Of a stretch of 18,190 nt of DNA, positions 1 to 7,205 are shown piece after piece. Numbering within the stretch: position 1 is the first letter of the stretch; each line of letters opens with the position of its first letter. The translations under genes and the position numbers were made by a program. Under the pieces are notes generated by a model. It did not search any database. It was not told the DNA's origin and worked only from the letters and a program-made list of their open reading frames with translations. This stretch comes from a bacterium (GTDB lineage: Bacteria > UBP14 > UBA6098 > B30-G16). The stretch covers positions 1 to 18,190 of the forward strand of contig JAUXEQ010000007.1 in NCBI GenBank assembly GCA_030620455.1, read 5' to 3'.

Positions 1-349
1 ATTGGTATAAATCATGGCGTAACCATTTCGGAACAGAATCCAACGCCATATAGCAATCGTATGACAGCGAATCTCTTTCATCGATAAGAACTATTGAGTT
101 CGTTCCCAAATTAAGTTTAAAATAGACCGCTTCACCCGGAGAAAGAACCGTAGAATATTTTTCTATAGCAAGAGTTTCTGGCGCAAAGAATTCCAGCATA
201 GGCTCAGTAATTTCCCGAGATACTCTGAGCTTTGAACTCGTTAAATCGGAACTAACAACTCCTTTGAGCTTTTGTGGCGGTTGTGATGTCGTTGCCGATG
301 AAATTGAGATCAAAAAGACGATTGTTAGAACAGTTAGAAGCTTTCTCAT
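1..349 (-). CDS. Exported protein of unknown function (N-terminal part, cut by window edge)
   Basis: An open frame starts at the ATG complementary to 347-349 and runs without a stop to base 1, giving about 116 residues. The start is well supported: an AAGGAGG ribosome site lies just upstream. Residues 1-20 form a classic signal peptide, with a Met-Arg-Lys start, a hydrophobic stretch of Leu, Val, Ile and Phe, then small residues Ser-Ser-Ala-Thr. The protein is therefore probably periplasmic or surface-exposed. The mature part visible here is mixed alpha/beta in composition, with no cysteine pair or catalytic motif I recognise; it ends near a Trp-Leu-Arg-His-Asp segment. It lies 94 bases downstream of the Lpt permease with a promoter-like sequence between them, so it may be transcribed on its own. 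The family cannot be named from this fragment. Confidence 0.8.
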   Translation of the reverse strand, partial: MRKLLTVLTIVFLISISSATTSQPPQKLKGVVSSDLTSSKLRVSREITEPMLEFFAPETLAIEKYSTVLSPGEAVYFKLNLGTNSIVLIDERDSLSYDCYMALDSVPKWLRHDLYQ

Positions 350-391
350 AAGATCCTCCTTCGATGTTAATAAAAAATTCAGTGAGTAATA

Positions 392-419
392 ATAATATAT
401 GATAAAATGTTTCTGTAAA
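392..419 (-). promoter_or_regulatory. Putative sigma-70-type promoter for the exported-protein gene
   Basis: On the minus strand TTTACA (414-419) is followed after 16 bases by TATTAT (392-397). Each differs from the usual consensus at one position, and the pair lies 43 bases or more upstream of the start codon at 349, in the only intergenic space before that gene. The region is AT-rich, so chance matches are possible. Confidence 0.45.
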
Positions 420-443
420 TAGAATTGTTTTAATCGACAGTTA

Positions 444-1778
444 TTATTGTTTTCGTTTTTTAAAAATACCCGCAATCCATTCCACCGGCGCAACTCTAAT
501 GCTGTATGTCAGTTTAATCAAAATGAGCACTGCAATTATAAGCATCAGTGCATTTCCGCTCCAGATTCCTATTGTGGGATGGACAAGACCTCTATCTGCG
601 AGTTCCTCGCCACCGATAAGAAACGCCCAGTAAACAAGGAAAAACCCAAATGACAATCCCACCGCTACGCCTAATCCTCCTTTACGTGTCCATGCTCCCA
701 CGGGGGCACTAACCAAAAGGAAAAAAATGCAGGCGAAAGCAAGTGAATAATTTTTATTTAGTTCCACTCTAAGTTTGTTAATTCTTTTTGTGCACTCGCG
801 TATTGTGAAAAGATATTTCTGAAGGACGCCATAGGTTCGTCTTTCTTTGAGTAATGCTCTTCTGACAGGTCTCGCGCTCGGTCTGCCTTTATACGAACGG
901 ACATTAAATATAGAATCGATCGAATAACCCGCAATTCTGCTCATCTCTTCTTTTACGCTATCTATCCTATGAATATTAAGTTGAATGTTTTTTTTAAGCA
1001 TTTTTCCTGTCATTTCCCTGTCGCCTCGTCTAGCTAACCGCTGCTCGCCAAGTTTTGTTCCTAAATCGGATATGTTAATAACCTGCTTGCTGAATTTGAT
1101 TTTCGTGTATCTGTCAGGCGACTCGGGGTCTATCTCGTGAATCTCACCGTTGAAAAGCGTGAATTTAATTGCATCCGATTTCGGGTCGTATTTAACTTCA
1201 CCCTCGGGTGCGATTATAGTTCTCGGTTTTCCCGTTCGCTGTTTCTCGAATATCTTTATTCCATATAATTTACCTGCTCTATCGTCAACTTTATCAGTAT
1301 AGAGAACCATATTGGGAAAGTCCTCTATGAAAACCCTTGCTTGTATAGCTGCCATAGGCTTCTTGCGGTGAATCTTAACCATCATCTGTTTAGCTTTGTA
1401 GTTGGCAATAGGGGTTATACTATCGTTGAAGAATATCATTATTATTGACAGTAATGCCATTAAAAAGATTCCGGGAGCCATTAATCTCTGCAATGGAAGA
1501 CCAACGGAACTCATAGCCACAATTTCCTGATCCCCTGCCATTCTGCCGTAAACCATAAGAGACGCAACCAACGAAGCCATCGGAACCGCAAGCGTAATCA
1601 TCCAAGCGAGATTATAAACGAAAAGTTCACCCACAGCCCATGGCGGAACACCCTTGGAAATTATAAGGTTGAGTATATCCAGCAGAAAATCCATAACTAA
1701 CACAAACATAACAACACTAAGAGAGCCAATAAACGGCGCTATGAGCTGTCGGATTATGTAGCGATCGAGAATTTTCAT
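444..1778 (-). CDS. LptF/LptG family LPS-export permease (YjgP/YjgQ)
   Basis: This 444-residue inner-membrane protein belongs to the LptF/LptG family. Its members form the membrane part of the LptB2FG transporter, which extracts lipopolysaccharide from the inner membrane and passes it to the LptC-A-D bridge. The family layout is plain: an N-terminal Ile-Leu-Asp-Arg-Tyr-Ile segment, three membrane helices (about 12-38, 56-78, 100-117), a periplasmic beta-jellyroll (about 145-240), then three more helices (about 345-360, 369-388, 404-424). A Lys/Arg-rich helical stretch at 250-335 extends the periplasmic part. The loop Arg-Lys-Gly-Gly-Leu-Gly at 365-370 resembles FCB-type members. It cannot be assigned to LptF rather than LptG from sequence alone, and no paralogue is in the window. 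No clear ribosome site precedes the ATG; a TTGACC box (1808-1813) lies so close that a very short or absent leader is possible. Confidence 0.9.
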   Translation of the reverse strand: MKILDRYIIRQLIAPFIGSLSVVMFVLVMDFLLDILNLIISKGVPPWAVGELFVYNLAWMITLAVPMASLVASLMVYGRMAGDQEIVAMSSVGLPLQRLMAPGIFLMALLSIIMIFFNDSITPIANYKAKQMMVKIHRKKPMAAIQARVFIEDFPNMVLYTDKVDDRAGKLYGIKIFEKQRTGKPRTIIAPEGEVKYDPKSDAIKFTLFNGEIHEIDPESPDRYTKIKFSKQVINISDLGTKLGEQRLARRGDREMTGKMLKKNIQLNIHRIDSVKEEMSRIAGYSIDSIFNVRSYKGRPSARPVRRALLKERRTYGVLQKYLFTIRECTKRINKLRVELNKNYSLAFACIFFLLVSAPVGAWTRKGGLGVAVGLSFGFFLVYWAFLIGGEELADRGLVHPTIGIWSGNALMLIIAVLILIKLTYSIRVAPVEWIAGIFKKRKQ

Positions 1779-1852
1779 CTAACTTAATTAATGCAATTAA
1801 GAAACAAGGTCAACACAATCGTAAATACAACAGATGTGACACGATAATTTAA

Positions 1853-1951
1853 TCAGAAAAATTTAGCGAATAAACTTTTCTGAAAATAAATTGTTTTGGC
1901 AGGACAGATCTCATGACAGCACATGCATCGAATGCATTTTATATAGTCGAA
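1853..1951 (-). pseudogene. Remnant of a DUF362-type protein: C-terminal 4Fe-4S ferredoxin tail
   Basis: Between metG and the Lpt permease a minus-strand frame encodes Cys-Ile-Arg-Cys-Met-Cys-Cys-His-Glu-Ile-Cys-Pro (bases 1936 down to 1901). Its cysteines fit the CxxCxxCxxxCP pattern of a 4Fe-4S cluster, with one extra Cys. The frame continues through Ala-Lys-Thr-Ile and ends in Gln-Lys-Ser-Leu-Phe-Ala-Lys-Phe-Phe before a TGA at 1853-1855. This shape, including the charged tail after the cluster, resembles the C-terminus of DUF362 ferredoxin-like proteins as I recall them. Nothing upstream resembles the rest of such a protein: the frame runs back into the 3' end of metG in a different register, and no start or ribosome site precedes the motif. 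The likely reading is a gene reduced to its last 30 or so codons. A chance cysteine cluster cannot be excluded. Confidence 0.5.
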
Positions 1952-1979
1952 TATCGATTGAAATGTCACTCCCAAATTC

Positions 1980-3899
1980 TCATCTAACTTTGCATCCAGG
2001 ACGCAATGCTTTGTCGGGCATAAGAATCGATACAATACTGCCATCATCTGCAGCTAACAACATCCCCTCGCTAACGTAACCTCGAATTTTTACTGGTTTA
2101 AGATTAGTAATCACAATTATAGATTTTCCGACAAGCTCCTCAGGTTTATACCACTTGGCAATCCCAGCAACTAACTGCCGTATTTTCTCGCCGGTATCGA
2201 CCTTAAGCAACAGCAAATTCTCCGATTTCGGTGCTATATTGCATTCCACAATTTTTCCTACAACTAACTTAATCTTGGAGAAGTCATTAATTTCGATTAA
2301 TCCTTCAGTTTTATCGTCATTTGTCCTGATTTTTTCGGTAGTCTCCACACCCAGTTCCTTTTCAATTTTTTTTATTTCAATCCGTGGGAACAACGGTTTA
2401 GTTACAGTAATCTTCGAGCCGGGCTTAATAATCTCATCCTCAGATGCAGTATCTAAACTTATCTCGCCTTCGAACCCAAGCGAATCGAGGAGCTGTATGC
2501 TCTTTTCTGGAATAACTGGATAAAGCAATAATCCAACTCTTGCAATAAGCTGAGTTGCATGATATAGAACATTCGCCAATCGAGTGTTTTCGCCTTCTGC
2601 AGCCAATTTCCAGGGCTTTGTGTTCTCGATAAATTTGTTTGCTGCTCTTATTACGGAATTAATTTCTTCTAGTACCTGATGTGTCTTAAGATCGAGTACG
2701 AGATTTTTAATTTTTGCTGATAAACCCTCGGCTTTTGTCAATAATTTTATTATCTCATTGTCAGTTGTTGGATTTGGTGCTGGCAAAACACCATCGAAAT
2801 ATTTGCCGACCATATTTGTAACTCGCGACAACATATTGCCCAAATCGTTTGGCAGATCGTTGTTGAGCCTTGAAATTAAGCCATCTAATGTGTATGTCGC
2901 ATCCTGCCCAAGAACCATATCGCGAATTAAATAATATCGCAATCTCTCGGCACCGATTGAATTTACCAATGCTGCAGGATCTATCGCATTGCCTAAGGAT
3001 TTGCCCATTTTTGCTTTACCAATAAGCCACCAGCCGTGAGCAAATATCGTTCGAGGCATTGTAATACCTAACGCTTTGAGAATACAGGGCCAATAGACGG
3101 CATGAGTAGTCAAAATATCCTTGCCGATGAGATGATAATCCGCAGGCCACCATTCATCGAATTTACTCATATTGTCCCATAGTCCCACAGCTGTGCAGTA
3201 ATTCAGGAGTGCATCGACCCAGACATATGTGACGAAATCCTTATCAAACGGTAATTCTACTCCCCATCTCAGTCTCGACTTTGGCCTCGATATGCAAAGG
3301 TCTCCCAGCGGTTTTCTTAGGAAACCGAGGACTTCATTGCGTCTGAAATCGGGCTTAATAAACTCGGGGTGCTTTTCTATATATTCAATCAGCCAGTCCT
3401 GATATTTAGACATTTTAAAGAAATAGCTCTTTTCCTCGATGTAATTTGTGGGTCGATTACAATCGGGGCATAACTTGCCGTCTATGAGGTCTTTCTCGGT
3501 CCAAAACCGTTCCTCATATACACAATACCAGCCCTTATAGCTACCGAGATATATGTCACCTATATCCCATAATTTCTGCAACGCCTGAGTAACAGCTTTC
3601 CTGTGATGTTCGTCGGTTGTGCGGATAAAGTGATCGTATTTTATGTGCATTCGCATCCACATGTCATTGAAAAACTGAGCGTATTTATCACAGTAATCCT
3701 TGCAATCGATACCTTTTTTCTCAGCAGCTTGAGCTACTTTCTGCCCATGCTCATCGGTACCGGTTAGGAAAAATGTTTTAACACCCATAAATCTGTAATA
3801 ACGTGCAAGCACATCGGCAAGAACAGTGGTGTATGTGTGCCCAATATGTGGCTTATCGTTCACGTAATACAGCGGTGTCGTTACATAGAATTTATCCAT
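1980..3899 (-). CDS. metG: Methionyl-tRNA synthetase with C-terminal tRNA-binding domain
   Basis: This cytoplasmic class I aminoacyl-tRNA synthetase charges tRNA-Met with methionine. Of its 639 residues, the N-terminal Rossmann catalytic domain has HIGH at 18-21 and the KMSKS loop as Lys-Met-Gly-Lys-Ser at 297-301. The connective peptide holds a zinc-knuckle region (126-147), followed by the anticodon-binding helical domain (about 340-490). From about 535 to the end is an EMAP-II/ARC1-like OB-fold tRNA-binding domain, which in other MetRS enzymes supports dimerisation and tRNA binding. The ATG at 3897-3899 follows a strong GGAGGTGA ribosome site. Odd point: the knuckle has Cys126, Cys144 and Cys147, but the position three after Cys126 is Glu129 rather than Cys, so zinc binding may be weakened or lost, as in some zinc-free MetRS. 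The C-terminus is intact. Confidence 0.98.
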   Translation of the reverse strand: MDKFYVTTPLYYVNDKPHIGHTYTTVLADVLARYYRFMGVKTFFLTGTDEHGQKVAQAAEKKGIDCKDYCDKYAQFFNDMWMRMHIKYDHFIRTTDEHHRKAVTQALQKLWDIGDIYLGSYKGWYCVYEERFWTEKDLIDGKLCPDCNRPTNYIEEKSYFFKMSKYQDWLIEYIEKHPEFIKPDFRRNEVLGFLRKPLGDLCISRPKSRLRWGVELPFDKDFVTYVWVDALLNYCTAVGLWDNMSKFDEWWPADYHLIGKDILTTHAVYWPCILKALGITMPRTIFAHGWWLIGKAKMGKSLGNAIDPAALVNSIGAERLRYYLIRDMVLGQDATYTLDGLISRLNNDLPNDLGNMLSRVTNMVGKYFDGVLPAPNPTTDNEIIKLLTKAEGLSAKIKNLVLDLKTHQVLEEINSVIRAANKFIENTKPWKLAAEGENTRLANVLYHATQLIARVGLLLYPVIPEKSIQLLDSLGFEGEISLDTASEDEIIKPGSKITVTKPLFPRIEIKKIEKELGVETTEKIRTNDDKTEGLIEINDFSKIKLVVGKIVECNIAPKSENLLLLKVDTGEKIRQLVAGIAKWYKPEELVGKSIIVITNLKPVKIRGYVSEGMLLAADDGSIVSILMPDKALRPGCKVR

Positions 3900-4022
3900 G
3901 ATTCACCTCCGGTAATGTGGATGCCAATTCGAATGCCATGCAAGATAAACATCTGCATCCTAAAAATGCAAAGTATAAATTGTTTTGTTGATGTTTTAAA
4001 GTTATCCCCTCTATCCCCCGGA

Positions 4023-4115
4023 CCCTTTCTCCCCGAGGAGAAAGGGTAGCATGTGGCGATTCATTTTCTGTTCCCTCTCCTTAGGGAGAGGGTGATTCCG
4101 ACTCCAGTCGGAATC
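4023..4115. repeat. Three consecutive perfect hairpins (intergenic palindromic repeat cluster)
   Basis: Three inverted repeats follow one another. The first has arms 4023-4032 and 4037-4046 (10 base pairs, 4-base loop, CCCTTTCTCC type). The second has arms 4073-4080 and 4085-4092 (8 base pairs, CCCTCTCC type). The third has arms 4094-4103 and 4106-4115 (10 base pairs, GATTCCGACT type). C-rich DNA before the cluster (CCCCTCTATCCCCC) could pair with the G-rich DNA after it (GGGTGAGGGGG). The architecture fits a dispersed intergenic repeat more than a single terminator, as two stems lack a T-run and the unit is compound. Confidence 0.75.
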
Positions 4116-4186
4116 GGGTGAGGGGGTTAAAAACATATCAGGTGAGGAGGTTAAAACAGAATCGTGTGAAGGGATAAAATTCTATC
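4116..4186. repeat. Degenerate tandem repeat, about 24-base unit, three copies
   Basis: Three units of the type GGGTGAGGGGGTTAAAA begin at about 4116, 4141 and 4164, each followed by a short divergent spacer (acatatca, cagaatc, ttctatca). Copies 1 and 2 are close; copy 3 has drifted (GTGTGAAGGGATAAAA). They directly abut the hairpin cluster and look like successive partial duplications of its right-hand end. Confidence 0.6.
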
Positions 4187-4346
4187 ATAAACTCCAAATG
4201 ATTGAATGGTATATCTTTAATGTAATGTAAAAATTGGATCTATATATTGAAAAGAAAGACTATGTTGAGAAACAAACTTAACAAATGGAATTTGCATTAA
4301 TCATGTTAATACAGCTCGATACATCGATTCGCAGTAAATAAAATAG

Positions 4347-4535
4347 TTATGACCTTCCCGAGGAACTCCATTGCAGCCTTAATGCGCTTTCGAGTTGTTC
4401 TAATGTTATAGCTCCTATATCTAAGAGTATTTCACCTACACGTCGGTTATCGCCATTTTCTTGCCTTTTTAGAGCCTCACGAATATCCTCAATCGTGCAA
4501 TAACCTTCTTTTATTAGTATCTCACCAAGAAGCAT
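4347..4535 (-). CDS. Free-standing MshEN-like small protein (possible c-di-GMP-binding module)
   Basis: This 62-residue protein consists almost wholly of two similar helical motifs. Residues 2-25 read Leu-Leu-Gly-Glu-Ile-Leu-Ile-x-x-Gly, then a helix ending Ala-Leu-x-x-Gln. Residues 32-55 read Arg-Val-Gly-Glu-Ile-Leu-Leu-x-x-Gly, again ending Ala-Leu-x-x-Gln. This tandem matches the N-terminal MshEN/T2SSE_N domain of the pilus and secretion ATPases PilB, MshE and GspE, which in MshE binds cyclic di-GMP. Here no ATPase is attached; a short Ser-rich tail ends the protein. The first motif has Leu where the ligand-contacting Arg is usual, so binding is uncertain. The start ATG follows a strong GGAGG site with 6-base spacing, supporting a real gene. 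The pil operon in the same window makes a pilus-related role plausible but unproven. Confidence 0.8.
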   Translation of the reverse strand: MLLGEILIKEGYCTIEDIREALKRQENGDNRRVGEILLDIGAITLEQLESALRLQWSSSGRS

Positions 4536-4632
4536 TTCCTACCTCCTTAAAAAAATCTTTTTCTCTAAAAATCATAAATTACAATCTCTCTCTTCAAAAG
4601 TAAAATTAACTCCTTTTCTGCTCAAGCACATT

Positions 4633-4662
4633 TAAATATGGATTATTTTTAGAAAATGTCAA
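4633..4662 (-). promoter_or_regulatory. Putative promoter for the MshEN-like gene
   Basis: On the minus strand TTGACA (4657-4662) is followed after 18 bases by TATTTA (4633-4638). The -35 box is perfect and the -10 is weak. This predicts a leader of roughly 90 bases before the start at 4535, with a second AAAGGAG-like stretch in it that is too far from the start to be its ribosome site. Confidence 0.4.
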
Positions 4663-4685
4663 TAGGGTAAAGATTAACTTTTTTT

Positions 4686-4745
4686 GGGGACGGGGAAACC
4701 CCGCCCTTACACGTTTTTTTATGTAGGGATGGGGTCTCCCCATCC
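4686..4745. repeat. Imperfect inverted repeat with GC-rich arms (MITE-like or REP-like)
   Basis: The left arm (4686-4710, GGGGACGGGGAAACCCCGCC and on to TTAC) and right arm (4723-4745, GTAGGGATGGGGTCTCCCCA and on to TCC) are near reverse complements around an AT-rich centre with a run of seven T. Each arm is also self-complementary (GGGG-AAA-CCCC and GGGG-TCT-CCCC), so the element is a palindrome made of palindromes. It contains no coding sequence. The composition contrasts sharply with the flanking DNA. Confidence 0.7.
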
Positions 4746-4868
4746 TAAGTCTTCTTGAAAAGATGCACTATTGTTTCTTAAGGTATATTTTATATTATAA
4801 TTGGAATGTCTTTATATTGCTTGTGTTCCGCTTTGAAATTTATTTTTTAACTTATTATTTGCAAGTTC

Positions 4869-4896
4869 TTGACATTTATTTTTCGGTAGATATCTT
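4869..4896 (+). promoter_or_regulatory. Putative promoter for the EF-G-like gene
   Basis: A perfect TTGACA (4869-4874) is followed after 16 bases by TATCTT (4891-4896), giving a leader of roughly 35 bases to the GTG start at 4938. A TTGACA box with TATCTA at 17 bases also stands before the pil operon, which lends some weight to both. Confidence 0.45.
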
Positions 4897-4937
4897 GGCA
4901 TTTCGCCTTAAATAAATCAGTGAATAAGGAGGACAAA

Positions 4938-7028
4938 GTGTCTGCAAATGTTTTCGACCCAGAATCTATTAGAAATATTGCGCTTCTCTCTCACAGTGGG
5001 GCAGGCAAAACGACACTTATTGAGGCAATGCTATTTACCAATGGCATGATAAATAGAATGGGGTCGGTTGAGGAAGGTAACACGGTTAGTGATTTTAGAC
5101 CCATTGAAATTGAAAGAAAAAGTTCGACAACCTTGTCCTTGATGCACATAATAGACAACGACATTAAAATAAATATTATAGACACCCCAGGGTTCAGTGA
5201 TTTTATTGGCGAGGTGTATAGTGCTATGCGGGTTGTTGAGGGTGGAATTATTGTGGTTTCAGTTTTGGATGGTGTCGAAGTGGGAACACAGCAGTCATGG
5301 GATTATTTAGGTGAAAAAACCAAGCTGATTTTCTTGAATAAGATGGATCGAGAAAATGCCGATTTCGATAAAGTTCTCGATGATCTCGAGGAAGCTTTCG
5401 GTGATGCGATTATTCCGTTTTCTCTGCCTATTGGCGCAGCAGATGAATTTTCAGGTATTGTAGATATTCTGAACAAGACTGCATTCGAATATAGCAAAAA
5501 AGGCGATGGAAAAGGCAAAAAGATTAATATTCCAGAAGAACTGAAGGATAAAGTTAATGAAATAAATGTCGCCCTTGTCGAACGAGCTGCAGAATCGGAC
5601 GAATCTCTCATGGAAAAATATTTCGAGCAAGGTGAACTTTCGCCTGAAGAGGTTAGGCTCGGGCTTCTTAACGGTATAACATCCGGTTCAATAATTCCAG
5701 TTTTTGTAGGCTCTGCAGCGCAGAACATTGGAATTGATATTCTCATCGACGGTGTGAAGTCGTATATTCCAGCGCCATCATTTGTCGGACCGGAAATGGG
5801 TTCTCGATCTATCGATGAAGAACCTACTATCGAGAGAAGTCCTAACCCGAATGAACCTTTCTCTGCGCTGGTATTCAAACTTATTTCCGAGCAACATGTC
5901 GGCGATCTGACATATTTCCGAGTCTATTCGGGAAAAATTAAGCCGGGGGATGATATTCAGAATACTATTCGCCAGACCGGCGAACGAATGGGTCAACTCT
6001 TTCTCTCCAATGGCAAAAATCGAGAGGAAATCCCCGAGACCCAAGCGGGTGATATTGTGGCAACTGTTAAACTTCGAAATACCAAAATTGGCGATACTCT
6101 TTGCGAAAAGAAAACACCGATCGTTTTCCCTGCTATAAATTTCCCTAACCCACTTGTTTCTGAATCTGTTGTAGCGAAAAATAAAGGAGAAGAGGACAAG
6201 ATAGCTCAGGGCTTATCGAGAATTCACGACGAAGACCCTACATTTTTCTATAAAGTTGATTCAGAATTACACCAGACATTGGTTTATGGTCAGGGTGAGG
6301 TGCACCTCGATAATGTCGTAACTCGGCTCAAGAACCGCTTTAAGGTCGAGGTTACTCTCAAAAAGCCCAGAATTCCATATAGGGAAACAATCACGAAATC
6401 TGCATCCGACAGATATAGACATAAAAAGCAGTCAGGTGGTGCGGGAGAGTTCGCAGAAGTCGAAATGATGGTCGAACCTGTTGAAAGAGGTGGAGGTTTC
6501 GAGTACGAATGGAAAGTTTTCGGTGGTGCTATTTCATCTTCATTCCAAAGTTCGATAGAAAAGGGTATTAAGCAATCTATAGCCGAGGGCATTATTGCGG
6601 GTTATCCTGTTGTGGATGTTAAAGCTTATGTCGTTGACGGTAAGGAACATCCTGTTGACAGCAAGGATGTGGCTTTTCAGAAATGTGGGCGCGAGGTATT
6701 CAGACGTGCATTCGTCAAGGCAGAACCTATTATGCTTGAACCTATTATGAACTTAGAGATTATCGTTCCGGGGGAATTCACTGGTGACATTATGGGTGAT
6801 ATTTCATCTCGACGCGGGAGAATTCAAGGAATGGAACCTTCAGGTAAAAATCTTCAAAAAATAAATGTTAAGGTTCCTCAGTCGGAACTTTACAAATATA
6901 GCAGCACAATTCGCTCTATGACACAGGGCAGAGGCTGGTTCAGTCAGGAATTCTCTCATTATGAAACTATGCCTAAGGAAAATGCAGACAAACTTATCGC
7001 GGAATCTCAGCATGAAAAGGAGCAATAG
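4938..7028 (+). CDS. EF-G-like translational GTPase (EF-G2 subfamily)
   Basis: A 696-residue protein with full elongation factor G architecture: a GTPase domain with P-loop Ser-His-Ser-Gly-Ala-Gly-Lys-Thr (18-25), switch II Asp-Thr-Pro-Gly (82-85) and NKMD (134-137), then domains II to V. The domain IV segment Val-Asp-Gly-Lys-Glu-His-Pro-Val-Asp-Ser is recognisable. It differs from canonical EF-G: the switch II His that follows DTPG and acts in GTP hydrolysis is Phe86, and the switch I Arg-Gly-Ile-Thr motif is replaced by Arg-Lys-Ser-Ser-Thr-Thr. Both are features of the EF-G-like/EF-G2 subfamily, whose role is less clear than translocation by EF-G proper. I chose the GTG at 4938 because AAGGAGG sits 5 bases before it; an upstream in-frame GTG at 4920 would add six residues that overlap that site. 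It has no str-operon neighbours, so it is probably not the main fusA. Confidence 0.93.
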   Translation: MSANVFDPESIRNIALLSHSGAGKTTLIEAMLFTNGMINRMGSVEEGNTVSDFRPIEIERKSSTTLSLMHIIDNDIKINIIDTPGFSDFIGEVYSAMRVVEGGIIVVSVLDGVEVGTQQSWDYLGEKTKLIFLNKMDRENADFDKVLDDLEEAFGDAIIPFSLPIGAADEFSGIVDILNKTAFEYSKKGDGKGKKINIPEELKDKVNEINVALVERAAESDESLMEKYFEQGELSPEEVRLGLLNGITSGSIIPVFVGSAAQNIGIDILIDGVKSYIPAPSFVGPEMGSRSIDEEPTIERSPNPNEPFSALVFKLISEQHVGDLTYFRVYSGKIKPGDDIQNTIRQTGERMGQLFLSNGKNREEIPETQAGDIVATVKLRNTKIGDTLCEKKTPIVFPAINFPNPLVSESVVAKNKGEEDKIAQGLSRIHDEDPTFFYKVDSELHQTLVYGQGEVHLDNVVTRLKNRFKVEVTLKKPRIPYRETITKSASDRYRHKKQSGGAGEFAEVEMMVEPVERGGGFEYEWKVFGGAISSSFQSSIEKGIKQSIAEGIIAGYPVVDVKAYVVDGKEHPVDSKDVAFQKCGREVFRRAFVKAEPIMLEPIMNLEIIVPGEFTGDIMGDISSRRGRIQGMEPSGKNLQKINVKVPQSELYKYSSTIRSMTQGRGWFSQEFSHYETMPKENADKLIAESQHEKEQ

Positions 7029-7205
7029 TTACTTCTGAATTCATATATTACGGTATTTTGAGTCGTATATAATCGCAGCAGTATTTCAAGTAAAAATACG
7101 TACCACGAAAAATAGTTAACTGGAAAGTTTCTTGAAATATTTTTAAAATTTTCAAAAAAATGTTTCCACTTGCTAAACAAATTTATTAAAATTACATTGA
7201 GTGAT

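Larger units (their letters stand above)
3900..4346. other. 447-base intergenic region holding a repeat cluster
   Basis: No gene is supported here on either strand. Next to metG is its ribosome site and a weak minus-strand promoter candidate: TATACT complementary to 3972-3977, with TTAAAA 17 bases upstream of it. From about 4010 to 4185 the sequence is a cluster of G/C-rich hairpins and degenerate tandem repeats, unlike the AT-rich surroundings. From 4190 to 4346 it is featureless AT-rich DNA with frequent stops in all frames. Confidence 0.7.
4536..4937. other. Divergent intergenic region between MshEN-like gene and EF-G-like gene
   Basis: About 400 bases without a supported gene. It holds the divergent promoter candidates for both flanking genes and, between them, a palindromic GC-rich repeat (4686-4745). 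The remainder is AT-rich with no ORF of interest, no tRNA-like fold and no recognisable riboswitch. Confidence 0.65.

Noticed and set aside
3837..4049. Plus-strand open frame of 70 codons across the metG start and the hairpin cluster
   Set aside because: It combines antisense metG with repeat sequence, so it has no coherent protein character.
4023..4186. CRISPR array
   Set aside because: The repeats are hairpins of different sequence and drifting tandem units without uniform repeats or unique spacers, and no cas gene is present.
4920..4937. Upstream GTG as start of the EF-G-like gene
   Set aside because: The six extra codons contain the AAGGAGG that serves the GTG at 4938, and no ribosome site precedes 4920.
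5303..5878. Long antisense open frame (191 codons) inside the EF-G-like gene
   Set aside because: It lies opposite a clear coding sequence, is Ser-rich with no domain, and has no ribosome site; it follows from codon use on the other strand.
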